Positions 1 to 6,503 of a stretch of 9,652 nt of DNA are shown here, one piece after another. The position numbers and the translations under genes are program-made. Each line of letters begins with the position of its first letter. Position 1 is the stretch's first letter. The notes under the pieces are model-generated. The model saw only the letters and a program-made list of their open reading frames with translations. It did not search any database and was not told the origin of the DNA. The stretch covers positions 1 to 9,652 of the forward strand of contig JAICQC010000162.1 of the NCBI GenBank assembly GCA_025938055.1, written 5' to 3'. The DNA is from Anaerolineales bacterium (GTDB lineage Bacteria; Chloroflexota; Anaerolineae; Anaerolineales; Villigracilaceae).

Positions 1-1012
1 CGACGCGGCAGTGAGCGCCCTCGTGGAGGGTGCCTGCGATGTGCTCGATCCGTCCACCCGGCTGGATGGGCAGGTGGGCTTGCTCCAGCAGATGCAGCTC
101 GACAACCAGGCGAGCTTGCTGACAGCCCAAACGATGACGATGGAATGGCTGGGAATTGGTATCGTTCCAGCCTCCTACGACGAGAATTTTGATATTGAAG
201 AGGATCGCCCCGATTTCTTCGGCGACAAACGCACACGCCAGGCAATCGCGTTGTGCCTCGACCGGCAGAGGGTAGTGGATACAGTTCTTTTTGGATTATC
301 ACAAGTCCCGGACAGCTATCTCCCGACGGACCATCCATTGCACAACGCCAATGTGCAAACATATGAATTCAACCCTGCCTCAGGCAATGAGATCCTCGAG
401 GATGTGGGCTGGCTCGATCACGATAACAATCCTTCCACGCCGCGCCAGGCGCTGGGTGTGACGAACGTCCCCGCAGAAACGCCTCTTATCCTCAATTACC
501 ACACGAGTTCCGCAACCCAGCGGCACCAGGTCGCGGAGATCTTTACCCAGTCGCTGGCAGAATGCGGCATTGGCTTGAACGTCATCCATATGTCTGCTTC
601 CGATTTTTACGCGCAGGGTCCCACGGGTCCGCTCTTCGGGCGCCAGTTCGACCTGGCTGAATACGCCATGGGGGTCAATAGCCTCGAACCGCAGTGCAGC
701 TGGTTCATTCGTTCACAGATCCCGAGCGAGGAGAATCGCTGGGTGGGCACCAATGTCAGCGGCTATGAAAATGCTGTTTTTGATTCTGCCTGCCAGAAAG
801 CGCTGCAAACGGTTTCCACAGATCCCGAATATGCCTTCCATCAGGAGGCGCAGGCAGTCTTCGCGGCAGACATTCCCTCCATCCCGCTCTACCTGCGGCT
901 AAAGGTTGCCGCCACCCGCCCGGATTTTTGCGGATTTACGCTCGACCCTTCTTCCTCCTCCGCGCTGGCAGACATCGAAACGTTTGATTATGGGCAAGCG
1001 TGCGCGCCCTGA
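1..1012 (+). CDS. ABC transporter substrate-binding protein, family 5 (peptide/nickel type), C-terminal part
   Basis: This is the C-terminal part of an extracytoplasmic solute-binding protein that would deliver oligopeptides or similar solutes to an ABC importer. The frame is open through the left edge (codons from base 2), so signal peptide and N-terminal lobe lie outside; the GTG at 11 is an internal Val codon. Family marks are the stretch DKRTRQAIALCLDRQRVVD (the usual 'R-x-A-x-x-x-x-x-D-R' helix), YEFNPASGNEILEDVGW (the 'A-x-x-L-L-x-x-A-G-W' helix), a near-C-terminal NVSGYENAVFDSACQKA segment, and DIPSIPLYLRLKV just before the end, all typical of SBP_bac_5. About 337 residues are visible. 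It ends in CAP followed by TGA. The oppD/oppF-like genes downstream support a peptide-transport role, but the true substrate cannot be read from sequence. Confidence 0.88.
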   Translation, partial: DAAVSALVEGACDVLDPSTRLDGQVGLLQQMQLDNQASLLTAQTMTMEWLGIGIVPASYDENFDIEEDRPDFFGDKRTRQAIALCLDRQRVVDTVLFGLSQVPDSYLPTDHPLHNANVQTYEFNPASGNEILEDVGWLDHDNNPSTPRQALGVTNVPAETPLILNYHTSSATQRHQVAEIFTQSLAECGIGLNVIHMSASDFYAQGPTGPLFGRQFDLAEYAMGVNSLEPQCSWFIRSQIPSEENRWVGTNVSGYENAVFDSACQKALQTVSTDPEYAFHQEAQAVFAADIPSIPLYLRLKVAATRPDFCGFTLDPSSSSALADIETFDYGQACAP

Positions 1013-1127
1013 TCCATATTCATCTGATCGAATATTGCGCGCTCTCTCGCAGCCGGGAATGGATTCTGGTTCATTGCGTTAATCCGCGCTGAGTCTTTTT
1101 GCGTTATCCGGTAAACAGACAAAACTT

Positions 1128-1136
1128 TGCTATAAT
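1128..1136 (+). promoter_or_regulatory. Extended -10 promoter for the oppD-oppF-REC operon
   Basis: TGC followed by a perfect TATAAT forms an extended -10 (TGnTATAAT). No TTGACA-like hexamer stands 16-18 bases upstream, which extended -10 promoters tolerate. Initiation would fall near 1143, giving a leader of about 25 bases that includes the GGGAG ribosome-binding site at 1155-1159. The 156-base spacer after the binding-protein gene holds this promoter and no clear terminator. Confidence 0.65.
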
Positions 1137-1168
1137 GCGTTCATTCCTGAACATGGGAGCGCTCTGTG

Positions 1169-2194
1169 ATGATTAACAACAAACCATTGTTGGAAGTAAA
1201 GGGACTGAAGACATATTTCTACACCGAAGATGGTGTAGTGCGCGCGGTGGACGGTGTCAGTTTTGAAGTGTATCCCGGTGAAGTCCTGGGGCTGGTGGGT
1301 GAATCAGGTTGCGGCAAGAGCGTCACCTCGCTTTCGATCATGCGCCTGATATCCAAGCCGGGCAGAATCGACGAAGGCGAAATCTTATTGGATGGGGAAA
1401 ACCTGCTCAAACTTCCCGAAGAGGAAATGATCAAGGTGCGCGGCAATCGCATCTCGATGATCTTTCAACAGCCACAAACGGCCCTGAACCCGGTCTTCAA
1501 GGTCGGCGACCAACTGGCAGAAGTGCTGGACGTTCATCAGGACCTGGGCAAAGATGCGGGCTGGAAGCGCGCCGTGGCACTGCTCAAGATGGTCGGCGTG
1601 CCCGACCCCGAACGCCGCGCCGAAGCCTACCCTCACGAACTATCGGGCGGTATGGCGCAGCGCGTCATGATCGCGATGGCACTTGCCTGTGTCCCCGAAT
1701 TGCTGATCGCCGATGAACCAACCACTGCGCTGGATGTGACCATCCAGGCGCAGATTCTCGACCTGATGCGCGACCTGCGCCGTGAAATGGGCACCTCGGT
1801 GATTCTCATCACACATGATCTTGGCGTGGTGGCAGAGATGGCGGAACGCGTGGCGGTCATGTATGCAGGCGAGATTGTCGAGCAGACCGATGTGAATACT
1901 CTGTTCGACCAGCCTCTGCATCCCTACACCCAGGGATTGATCGGCTCGATCCCGGTTCTTGGTGAGATCAAGGAGCGGCTGGACGTCATTCCCGGTTCGG
2001 TGCCGAATCTGGTGAATTTACCTCCCGGCTGCCGCTTTGCGCCGCGCTGTCAGGCGCGCTTCAAATACGCCTGCACGATCTGTGCAGAGGTAAAACCTGA
2101 ACTCGAAGAAGTAAAGCCAGGTCATTATGTACGTTGCTGGTTGTATCAGAACGCGGAGGAATATGATCACGTCGCTCCGCTGAAAGTAAGCTAA
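1169..2194 (+). CDS. oppD: Peptide ABC transporter ATP-binding protein, OppD/DppD type
   Basis: Cytoplasmic ATPase subunit of an oligopeptide/dipeptide importer, 341 residues from the ATG at 1169. A GTG codon directly precedes it at 1166; GGGAG at 1155-1159 could serve either, and I prefer ATG. Visible motifs: Walker A GESGCGKS (44-51), Q-loop FQQPQ (99-103), signature LSGGM (158-162; Met replaces the usual Gln, common in OppD), Walker B LLIADE (178-183), H-loop His216. The C-terminal extension has the oligopeptide-ATPase cysteine motif (Cys288, Cys294, Cys302, Cys305, Cys323). In DppD/OppD relatives four such cysteines bind a [4Fe-4S] cluster; here there is one extra Cys (302 or 305). It is followed after 9 bases by oppF, so the two ATPases are very probably co-transcribed and form a heterodimer. 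Substrate (oligopeptide, dipeptide, nickel, sugar) is not determined. Confidence 0.93.
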   Translation: MINNKPLLEVKGLKTYFYTEDGVVRAVDGVSFEVYPGEVLGLVGESGCGKSVTSLSIMRLISKPGRIDEGEILLDGENLLKLPEEEMIKVRGNRISMIFQQPQTALNPVFKVGDQLAEVLDVHQDLGKDAGWKRAVALLKMVGVPDPERRAEAYPHELSGGMAQRVMIAMALACVPELLIADEPTTALDVTIQAQILDLMRDLRREMGTSVILITHDLGVVAEMAERVAVMYAGEIVEQTDVNTLFDQPLHPYTQGLIGSIPVLGEIKERLDVIPGSVPNLVNLPPGCRFAPRCQARFKYACTICAEVKPELEEVKPGHYVRCWLYQNAEEYDHVAPLKVS

Positions 2195-2209
2195 TCACGG
2201 CGCTTGATT

Positions 2210-2213
2210 GGAG
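2210..2213 (+). promoter_or_regulatory. Ribosome-binding site that sets the oppF start
   Basis: GGAG lies 8 bases before the ATG at 2222. The frame also offers a TTG at 2204, but that codon is upstream of this site and would add only six residues (MIGAFN) with no family resemblance, so the start is placed at 2222. Confidence 0.7.
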
Positions 2214-2221
2214 CCTTCAAC

Positions 2222-3211
2222 ATGCAGACGAACAACGATCACAAAGGGGAAGTTCTGGTAGAGGTTAACAACCTGGTTAAATATTTCCCGGTCCGTGCCG
2301 GTTTACTTCAGCGCGTTGTGAATCACGTGAAGGCTGTGGACGATGTTAGTTTCTTTGTAAGGAAAGGTGAGACGCTCGGGCTGGTGGGCGAATCCGGTTG
2401 CGGCAAGACGACTGTCGGGCGGACAATGCTGCGCCTGGTCGAGCCGACTGGCGGTGCGGTCAAGTTTGAAGACAGAGATGTCTTTTCCATGAAGCCGCGC
2501 GAGCTGAAGGTGACGCGCCGCGATATGCAGATCATCTTTCAGGACCCGTACGCCTCGCTCGACCCGCGCGTGCCCATCGGTGAATCGGTCATGGAGGGTT
2601 TGCACATCCACAAGATTGGTACCCCAAAGGAACGCGTGGACATCATGCTCGAAACCCTCAAAAAGGTGGGCTTGGAGAGTTATCACTCGCGCCGCTATCC
2701 GCATGAGTTTTCGGGTGGTCAGCGGCAGCGCATCGGTATTGCGCGCGCCCTGGCGCTTCGCCCCAAATTTATCATCTGTGATGAGCCCGTCTCCGCGCTG
2801 GATGTTTCCATCCAATCGCAGGTCCTCAATATCTTAAAGGATCTGCAGTTGGAGTTCGGTTTGACGTATCTTTTCATCGCTCACAACCTCTCGGTGGTGG
2901 AGCACGTCTCGAACCGGGTCGCGGTGATGTACCTGGGCAAGATGGTGGAAATGACTTCACGTGAGGAGTTGTTCCGCAACCCGCTGCACCCCTACACGCA
3001 GGCGTTGATGTCTGCCATCCCGGTGCCGAACCCGCGCTTGAAGAGACAACGCACGATCCTGAAAGGCGACGTTCCCAGTCCGCTGAATCCGCCGAAGGGC
3101 TGCCGCTTCCATCCTCGCTGCCCGGTGGCAATTGATATCTGTTCCCATCAGGAACCGGCTTTCCTCGAAGTCAGTCCTGACCATTGGGTGGCTTGCCATC
3201 TGGCACAATAG
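2222..3211 (+). CDS. oppF: Peptide ABC transporter ATP-binding protein, OppF/DppF type
   Basis: Second cytoplasmic ATPase of the same importer, 329 residues from the ATG at 2222. Motifs: Walker A GESGCGKT (56-63), Q-loop [11 protein letters not shown] (106-116, the hallmark of OppF/DppF), signature FSGGQ (163-167), Walker B FIICDE (183-188), H-loop His221 followed by Asn, as is common in this subfamily. The C-terminal oligopeptide extension carries Cys294, Cys300, Cys307 and Cys325 with the canonical C-x5-C-x6-C spacing, so an Fe-S cluster like that known in DppD/OppD is possible. The motif-by-motif match to the gene just upstream shows the two are ancient paralogues working as a pair. Its TAG stop is followed after 15 bases by the receiver-Roadblock gene, which has its own ribosome-binding site. 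Confidence 0.93.
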   Translation: MQTNNDHKGEVLVEVNNLVKYFPVRAGLLQRVVNHVKAVDDVSFFVRKGETLGLVGESGCGKTTVGRTMLRLVEPTGGAVKFEDRDVFSMKPRELKVTRRDMQIIFQDPYASLDPRVPIGESVMEGLHIHKIGTPKERVDIMLETLKKVGLESYHSRRYPHEFSGGQRQRIGIARALALRPKFIICDEPVSALDVSIQSQVLNILKDLQLEFGLTYLFIAHNLSVVEHVSNRVAVMYLGKMVEMTSREELFRNPLHPYTQALMSAIPVPNPRLKRQRTILKGDVPSPLNPPKGCRFHPRCPVAIDICSHQEPAFLEVSPDHWVACHLAQ

Positions 3212-3226
3212 AATTAGGATAAGATC

Positions 3227-4333
3227 ATGGCTGCGCCTTCCGTTCTCCTGGTTGACGATCAACGGGACATCATCCGGCTCCTTCATTCAAGCTTGCAAAC
3301 GCTTGGTCACGAACTGGATATTATTGATGCGCCTTCCGGCGAGGAGGCACTGCTTGAGGCTTCGCGCCGCAAGATCGATCTGTTGATCGCAGATTATCTT
3401 CTGCCAGGCATCTCAGGGGTGGAATTAATGCGCAAGGTCAAAGCGCGCAACCCCGAATTAAAAGTGATCTTCATCTCCGGTATGCACGAACGCAAGGCGC
3501 GCAATGAAATGTTAAATGCCGGCGCGGTGGCGACCTTCGATAAGCCCATTCCTCTGGCAGATTTTCTGGATGCCGTGGAACGCAGTCTCGGCTTGGTGCG
3601 CACGATTTTCCCGCCTGAGTCGAGTCAGGAGGTGGAAGAACACCGCCAGACCCTTGCTGAATTACTGGCTGGCTTCCGCCAGAAGATTGGTGCAGATGTG
3701 GTCTTCCTTATTAATGACCGCGGACGCGTGCTGGCACGGGCAGGAACGCTGTATGACAGCAGCATGGAAGTTTCCCTGCTCTCTGCTCTGATGGCTATCT
3801 TCAGCGCAGGATTGAAGGTTTCCCGCTTCATCCACCAGGACCATCTGGATAATTACCATGTCTTCCGTAGTGTGGAGCATGACCTGCTTCTCATTCCGGT
3901 AGACTCCTTGCACGCATTATTGCTGGCAGGCAAGGACCTTGCCAGATCTGAACGCATCCTGCCGACCGTGCAGGGGATGCTCTCGCTGCGTACCGAAGTG
4001 GAAGGTGTTTTACAGTCTCTTGGGGTGGCGCCCGCGCAGGTCGAGGCGGAACCCGCCATCCCGGAGCCTGAGCCGCTGGCTCTCGCACCCGAGGAACCCG
4101 AACCGGAAGTCGATCTTGATGCGCTCTTTGCCTCCGCCAGCAAAAATTCCACCGTGAAGGATATCAACGCATTCTGGGACGACGCCGTGGAGAAGACCAG
4201 CAACCTGCCTACCAACCCGGATGTGATCTCGTTCGAGGAGGCGCGAAAACTGGGTTTGACGCCCGGCAAGACCATGCCGGTACGGCTGACGGGCTCATTG
4301 AAAGATACGGGTACCCTCAAGCCGCCCAAGTGA
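3227..4333 (+). CDS. Response-regulator receiver domain fused to a Roadblock/LC7-like domain
   Basis: 368 residues, start ATG with AGGA 7 bases upstream. Residues 1-120 are a complete receiver: acidic pair Asp10/Asp11, phosphoacceptor Asp56 (in IADYLLPG), Ser84 (IFISG) and Lys106 (FDKP), so it should be phosphorylatable. Residues about 136-265 look like a Roadblock/LC7 (MglB-like) fold: a helix, then GADVVFLINDRGRVLARAG, a long helix, and a hydrophobic strand DLLLIPV. Residues 268-296 are a Pro/Glu-rich linker, followed by a short acidic, probably partly disordered tail. No DNA-binding, kinase or other output domain is present, so signalling is presumably by protein contact, perhaps with a Ras-like GTPase (inference from the Roadblock family). 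Spacing of 15 bases from oppF suggests co-transcription, but no sensor kinase is in the window. Confidence 0.8.
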   Translation: MAAPSVLLVDDQRDIIRLLHSSLQTLGHELDIIDAPSGEEALLEASRRKIDLLIADYLLPGISGVELMRKVKARNPELKVIFISGMHERKARNEMLNAGAVATFDKPIPLADFLDAVERSLGLVRTIFPPESSQEVEEHRQTLAELLAGFRQKIGADVVFLINDRGRVLARAGTLYDSSMEVSLLSALMAIFSAGLKVSRFIHQDHLDNYHVFRSVEHDLLLIPVDSLHALLLAGKDLARSERILPTVQGMLSLRTEVEGVLQSLGVAPAQVEAEPAIPEPEPLALAPEEPEPEVDLDALFASASKNSTVKDINAFWDDAVEKTSNLPTNPDVISFEEARKLGLTPGKTMPVRLTGSLKDTGTLKPPK

Positions 4334-4361
4334 CACACTGTACCCGCGCACGGTGCAGGTG

Positions 4362-4390
4362 TTGCCCAGCACAAATCGCTGTGATACAAT
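4362..4390 (+). promoter_or_regulatory. Sigma-70-type promoter of tRNA-Gln
   Basis: TTGCCC (4362-4367) as -35 and TACAAT (4385-4390) as -10 are separated by exactly 17 bases, and TGA before the -10 adds the extended element. Initiation would be near 4397, about five bases before the mature tRNA 5' end. It lies just after the receiver-Roadblock stop codon, so the tRNA has its own promoter. Confidence 0.75.
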
Positions 4391-4401
4391 GTGCCACGCA
4401 C

Positions 4402-4475
4402 TGGGGCGTGGTGCAAGGGTAGCACACCAGCCTTTGGAGCTGTGGATCTTGGTTCGAATCCAGGCGCCCCAGCCA
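4402..4475 (+). tRNA. tRNA-Gln (anticodon UUG), CCA encoded
   Basis: A full cloverleaf can be drawn. Acceptor stem 4402-4408 pairs perfectly with 4465-4471; its first pair is U1-A72 with discriminator G (4472), the bacterial tRNA-Gln signature. D stem is GTGC/GCAC (4411-4414/4422-4425). The anticodon arm has loop 4432-4438 with anticodon TTG at 4434-4436, decoding CAA and by wobble CAG. T arm is 4448-4452/4460-4464 with loop TTCGAAT. CCA (4473-4475) is encoded. Oddities: the outermost anticodon-stem pair (4427/4443) is a C-U mismatch, the variable loop is 4 bases, and position 37 is G. The other four anticodon-stem pairs are intact, so it should be functional. Confidence 0.95.
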
Positions 4476-4480
4476 ACGAT

Positions 4481-4503
4481 CCCGCTAACGCGGGGCTTTT
4501 TTT
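4481..4503 (+). terminator. Intrinsic terminator after tRNA-Gln
   Basis: CCCGC (4481-4485) and GCGGG (4490-4494) form a 5-bp GC stem with a TAAC loop, followed by GC and seven T's (4497-4503), starting five bases after the CCA end. The stem is short but all G-C, and the T-run is strong. Its 3' arm can alternatively pair with a downstream segment (see 4532-4579). Confidence 0.75.
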
Positions 4504-4531
4504 CTACCGCGATGTTCCTGCGGTACTGTGT

Positions 4532-4579
4532 AAAATAGGATTTGTGGCGAAAAGAAAGCCCCGCCGCCAATCCTATTTT
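4532..4579 (+). promoter_or_regulatory. Inverted repeat (candidate structured leader) upstream of glmU
   Basis: AAAATAGGATT (4532-4542) and AATCCTATTTT (4569-4579) are perfect 11-bp inverted arms; GGCG/CGCC (4546-4549/4565-4568) extends the stem after a 3-base bulge. The loop holds AAAGCCCCGC (4555-4564), the exact reverse complement of GCGGGGCTTT (4490-4499) in the tRNA terminator, so the segment can form either a local hairpin or a long-range pairing. The right arm ends 5 bases before the glmU ribosome-binding site (GAGG, 4585-4588). No known riboswitch is recognised. TAAAAT at 4531-4536 could be a weak -10 for glmU but lacks a -35. Confidence 0.5.
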
Positions 4580-4596
4580 TATTCGAGGTAGCCATA

Positions 4597-5958
4597 ATGA
4601 AGATAACAGCTGTTCTCCTTGCCGCCGGGCAGGGCACGCGCATGAAATCTGACCTGCCAAAGGTTTTGCATCCCCTGTGCGGCAAGCCCATGTTATGGCA
4701 TGTGCTCGAAGCGTTGAAATCTGCGGCGACCGAAAAGCCGGTTGTCGTCGTTGGTCACGGTGCGGAGGCGGTCAGGGAATACCTGGGCGATTCCGCGGAT
4801 TGCGTCCTGCAGGAGCCTCAGCTGGGAACGGCGCACGCGGCGATACAGGCTGAGTCTTCGCTCAAAGACAAGACAGACTATGTCATCGTAACCTATGCGG
4901 ATATGCCCCTGCTGCGCGGCGAAACCTTCCAGCGCCTCGTGGAAACCCAGCGCCTCAACTCCGGACCATTCAGCCTTTTGACCGTGATCGCCGATGACCC
5001 GCGCGGCTTCGGGCGGATCGTGCGCAAAGCCGATGGGACGGTGGCAGCCATCGTGGAGGAATACGTTGCCACACCTGAGCAGCGCGAGATCAAGGAATTG
5101 AACGTCGGTGCATACTGCTTCAAAGCCGACTGGCTGTGGGACGCGCTACACCGCATCGAGAAGAATCCCAAGAAGGGCGAATATTATTTGACTGATATTG
5201 TAGAACTTGCAGTGAAGGAGAACCTGCCCGTGCAGGCTGTGCTGCATGATGATTTTGTTGAAACGATTGGCATCAATACACGCGTCCACCTGAGTGAAGC
5301 CGAAACTGCCCTGCGGATGCGCATCAACCGCGAACACATGCTGGATGGCGTCAGCATGGTAGACCCTGTCTCCACATATATCGAAGTGGATGTGAAGATC
5401 GGCAAAGATACGACAATATTGCCAAACACCTACCTTCATGGGAATACGGTCATTGGAGATGGAAATGTTATCGGTCCGAACACGATCATTCGAGATTCGA
5501 GAATCGGGGATCGGTGCAAGGTGTTGGCATCTGTTCTGGAAGGCGCCGTGCTCGAGGATGATGTGGATATGGGTCCATTCGCGCGCTTGCGGAAGGGCGC
5601 CCACCTGAAGAGCCACGTGCACATGGGGAACTTTGGTGAGGTGAAGGATTCCACCCTGCACGAAGGCGTGAAGATGGGTCACTTCTCCTATATTGGAAAT
5701 GCCAAGATAGGCGCGAACACCAACATCGGCGCCGGGACCATCACGGCAAATTATGATGGCGAGAAGAAGAACCCAACCGAAATTGGTGAAGATGTGTTTA
5801 TCGGTTCCGACACCATGCTGGTCGCGCCGTTAAAACTCGGGAATGGCGCGCGCACGGGTGCAGGCGCAGTGGTGACGAAAAACGTACCCGATGATACGCT
5901 TGTGGTCGGCATGCCCGCGCGCGCGATTCGAAAACTGGAGAGAAAGACAAAGAAATAG
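4597..5958 (+). CDS. glmU: Bifunctional GlmU: GlcNAc-1-phosphate uridyltransferase / glucosamine-1-phosphate acetyltransferase
   Basis: Cytoplasmic enzyme making UDP-GlcNAc for cell-wall and glycan synthesis: the C-terminal domain acetylates glucosamine-1-phosphate with acetyl-CoA, and the N-terminal domain then couples the product to UTP. 453 residues, matching the family. The N-terminal pyrophosphorylase domain (about 1-227) shows LAAGQGTRMKSDLPKVLH (8-25) with Arg15 and Lys22, GTAHA (77-81), and the metal ligands Asp102 and Asn227. The C-terminal left-handed beta-helix (about 250-440) has many hexapeptide repeats, catalytic His362 (MGHFSYIG), Tyr365 and NYDG (385-388). All key residues seen in E. 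coli GlmU have counterparts. FARLRKGA (Lys333) departs from the common RPG in this loop, a minor variation. The ATG is 8 bases after GAGG. cdd follows on the same strand after a 75-base palindromic spacer. Confidence 0.97.
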   Translation: MKITAVLLAAGQGTRMKSDLPKVLHPLCGKPMLWHVLEALKSAATEKPVVVVGHGAEAVREYLGDSADCVLQEPQLGTAHAAIQAESSLKDKTDYVIVTYADMPLLRGETFQRLVETQRLNSGPFSLLTVIADDPRGFGRIVRKADGTVAAIVEEYVATPEQREIKELNVGAYCFKADWLWDALHRIEKNPKKGEYYLTDIVELAVKENLPVQAVLHDDFVETIGINTRVHLSEAETALRMRINREHMLDGVSMVDPVSTYIEVDVKIGKDTTILPNTYLHGNTVIGDGNVIGPNTIIRDSRIGDRCKVLASVLEGAVLEDDVDMGPFARLRKGAHLKSHVHMGNFGEVKDSTLHEGVKMGHFSYIGNAKIGANTNIGAGTITANYDGEKKNPTEIGEDVFIGSDTMLVAPLKLGNGARTGAGAVVTKNVPDDTLVVGMPARAIRKLERKTKK

Positions 5959-6019
5959 CCACAGAGTCACGAAAGCGTGGAGAGGAAAGAGACTCTTTGT
6001 GCCTCCGCGTTTCAGTGGC
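5958..6019. repeat. Long imperfect palindrome between glmU and cdd
   Basis: The spacer folds almost end to end. GCCAC (5958-5962) pairs with GTGGC (6015-6019), GAAA with TTTC (5971-5974/6010-6013), CG-T-GGAG with CTCC-G-CG (5976-5982/6003-6009, one base bulged, one G-T), and AAAGAG with CTCTTT (5986-5991/5993-5998) at the centre. It resembles the CACAGAG/CTCTGTG type of degenerate intergenic palindrome found dispersed in some bacterial genomes, but copy number cannot be judged from one window. It begins inside the glmU stop codon and has no T-run, so it is not a canonical terminator. Confidence 0.55.
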
Positions 6020-6033
6020 GGAAAAGATTTCAA

Positions 6034-6441
6034 ATGACCCTCACCAAACAGGAAAAACAAGCCCTCATCGATCTGGCAAATACAGCCCGGCTGCGCGCCT
6101 ATGTGCCGTATTCAAATTATCCCGTGGGTGCCGCGCTGCGCACAAAGACCGGGCGCCTCTACACGGGCGTCAACGTGGAGAATGCCGCCTACCCACAGAC
6201 GATGTGTGCGGAACGCGTAGCGATCTTCAAAGCGGTCTCGGAAGGCGAGAAGGAGTTCGAGGTGATCAGCGTTGTCACTGACAATGGCGGCTCGCCCTGC
6301 GGCGGATGCCGTCAGGTGATGGCAGAATTCGGGTTGGATACCATCGTGCTGCTCGCGGATGGGACCGGCAAGCTCGTCAAGGAAACGACTGTCAGAGAAC
6401 TTTTACCGGACGCGTTTACACCGGTTCATTTGGGTAAATAA
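6034..6441 (+). CDS. cdd: Cytidine deaminase (tetrameric class)
   Basis: Zinc enzyme of pyrimidine salvage that deaminates cytidine and deoxycytidine to uridine and deoxyuridine. 135 residues from the ATG at 6034, typical of the homotetrameric class. Active-site features: the substrate-binding segment NVENAAYPQT (47-56), TMCAER with zinc ligand Cys58 and catalytic Glu60, and PCGGCRQ with zinc ligands Cys89 and Cys92. A three-cysteine zinc site, not His-Cys-Cys, marks the tetrameric form. The frame is open further upstream to a GTG at 5977, but that would add 19 residues encoded by the palindromic spacer and unlike any Cdd N-terminus, so I reject it. The ribosome-binding site is weak (only GGA within GGCGGAAAAGA). 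It probably depends on transcription from glmU. Confidence 0.95.
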   Translation: MTLTKQEKQALIDLANTARLRAYVPYSNYPVGAALRTKTGRLYTGVNVENAAYPQTMCAERVAIFKAVSEGEKEFEVISVVTDNGGSPCGGCRQVMAEFGLDTIVLLADGTGKLVKETTVRELLPDAFTPVHLGK

Positions 6442-6466
6442 ATATATACGTAAATCCGTACATATG

Positions 6467-6496
6467 TTTACCTGTTTACTTATCTGCGTGTATACT
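6467..6496 (+). promoter_or_regulatory. Promoter of leaderless recO
   Basis: TTTACC (6467-6472) and TATACT (6491-6496) are separated by 18 bases. The -10 ends 7 bases before the ATG at 6504, so transcription should start at or within a base of the start codon. The 62-base spacer is strikingly AT-rich compared with its surroundings. It also carries GTTTAC twice (6466-6471 and 6474-6479) and an inverted pair TATATACG/CGTGTATA (6443-6450/6487-6494, one G-T) whose right arm covers part of the -10. Confidence 0.6.
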
Positions 6497-6503
6497 TCCT
6501 CCC

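Noticed and set aside
1016..1100. Possible terminator after the binding-protein gene (ATATTC/GAATAT at 1016-1021/1030-1035; GCGCG/CGCGC before TTTTT at 1096-1100)
   Set aside because: The first stem is AT-rich without a T-run; the second has only 5 pairs and a loop of over 40 bases. Neither is convincing.
3853..4476. A 207-codon minus-strand frame opposite the receiver-Roadblock gene
   Set aside because: Its first residues (APGFEPRSTAPKAGVLPLHHAP) are the well-known false translation of the reverse strand of a tRNA gene, and the rest is antisense to a clear coding gene.
4501..4545. Strong dedicated promoter for glmU
   Set aside because: TAAAAT at 4531-4536 lacks a -35 at proper spacing and a correctly placed TG; at best a weak candidate.
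5977..6033. GTG start for cdd adding 19 residues
   Set aside because: The extra residues are encoded by the palindromic spacer, and the ATG at 6034 gives the normal tetrameric-class Cdd length.
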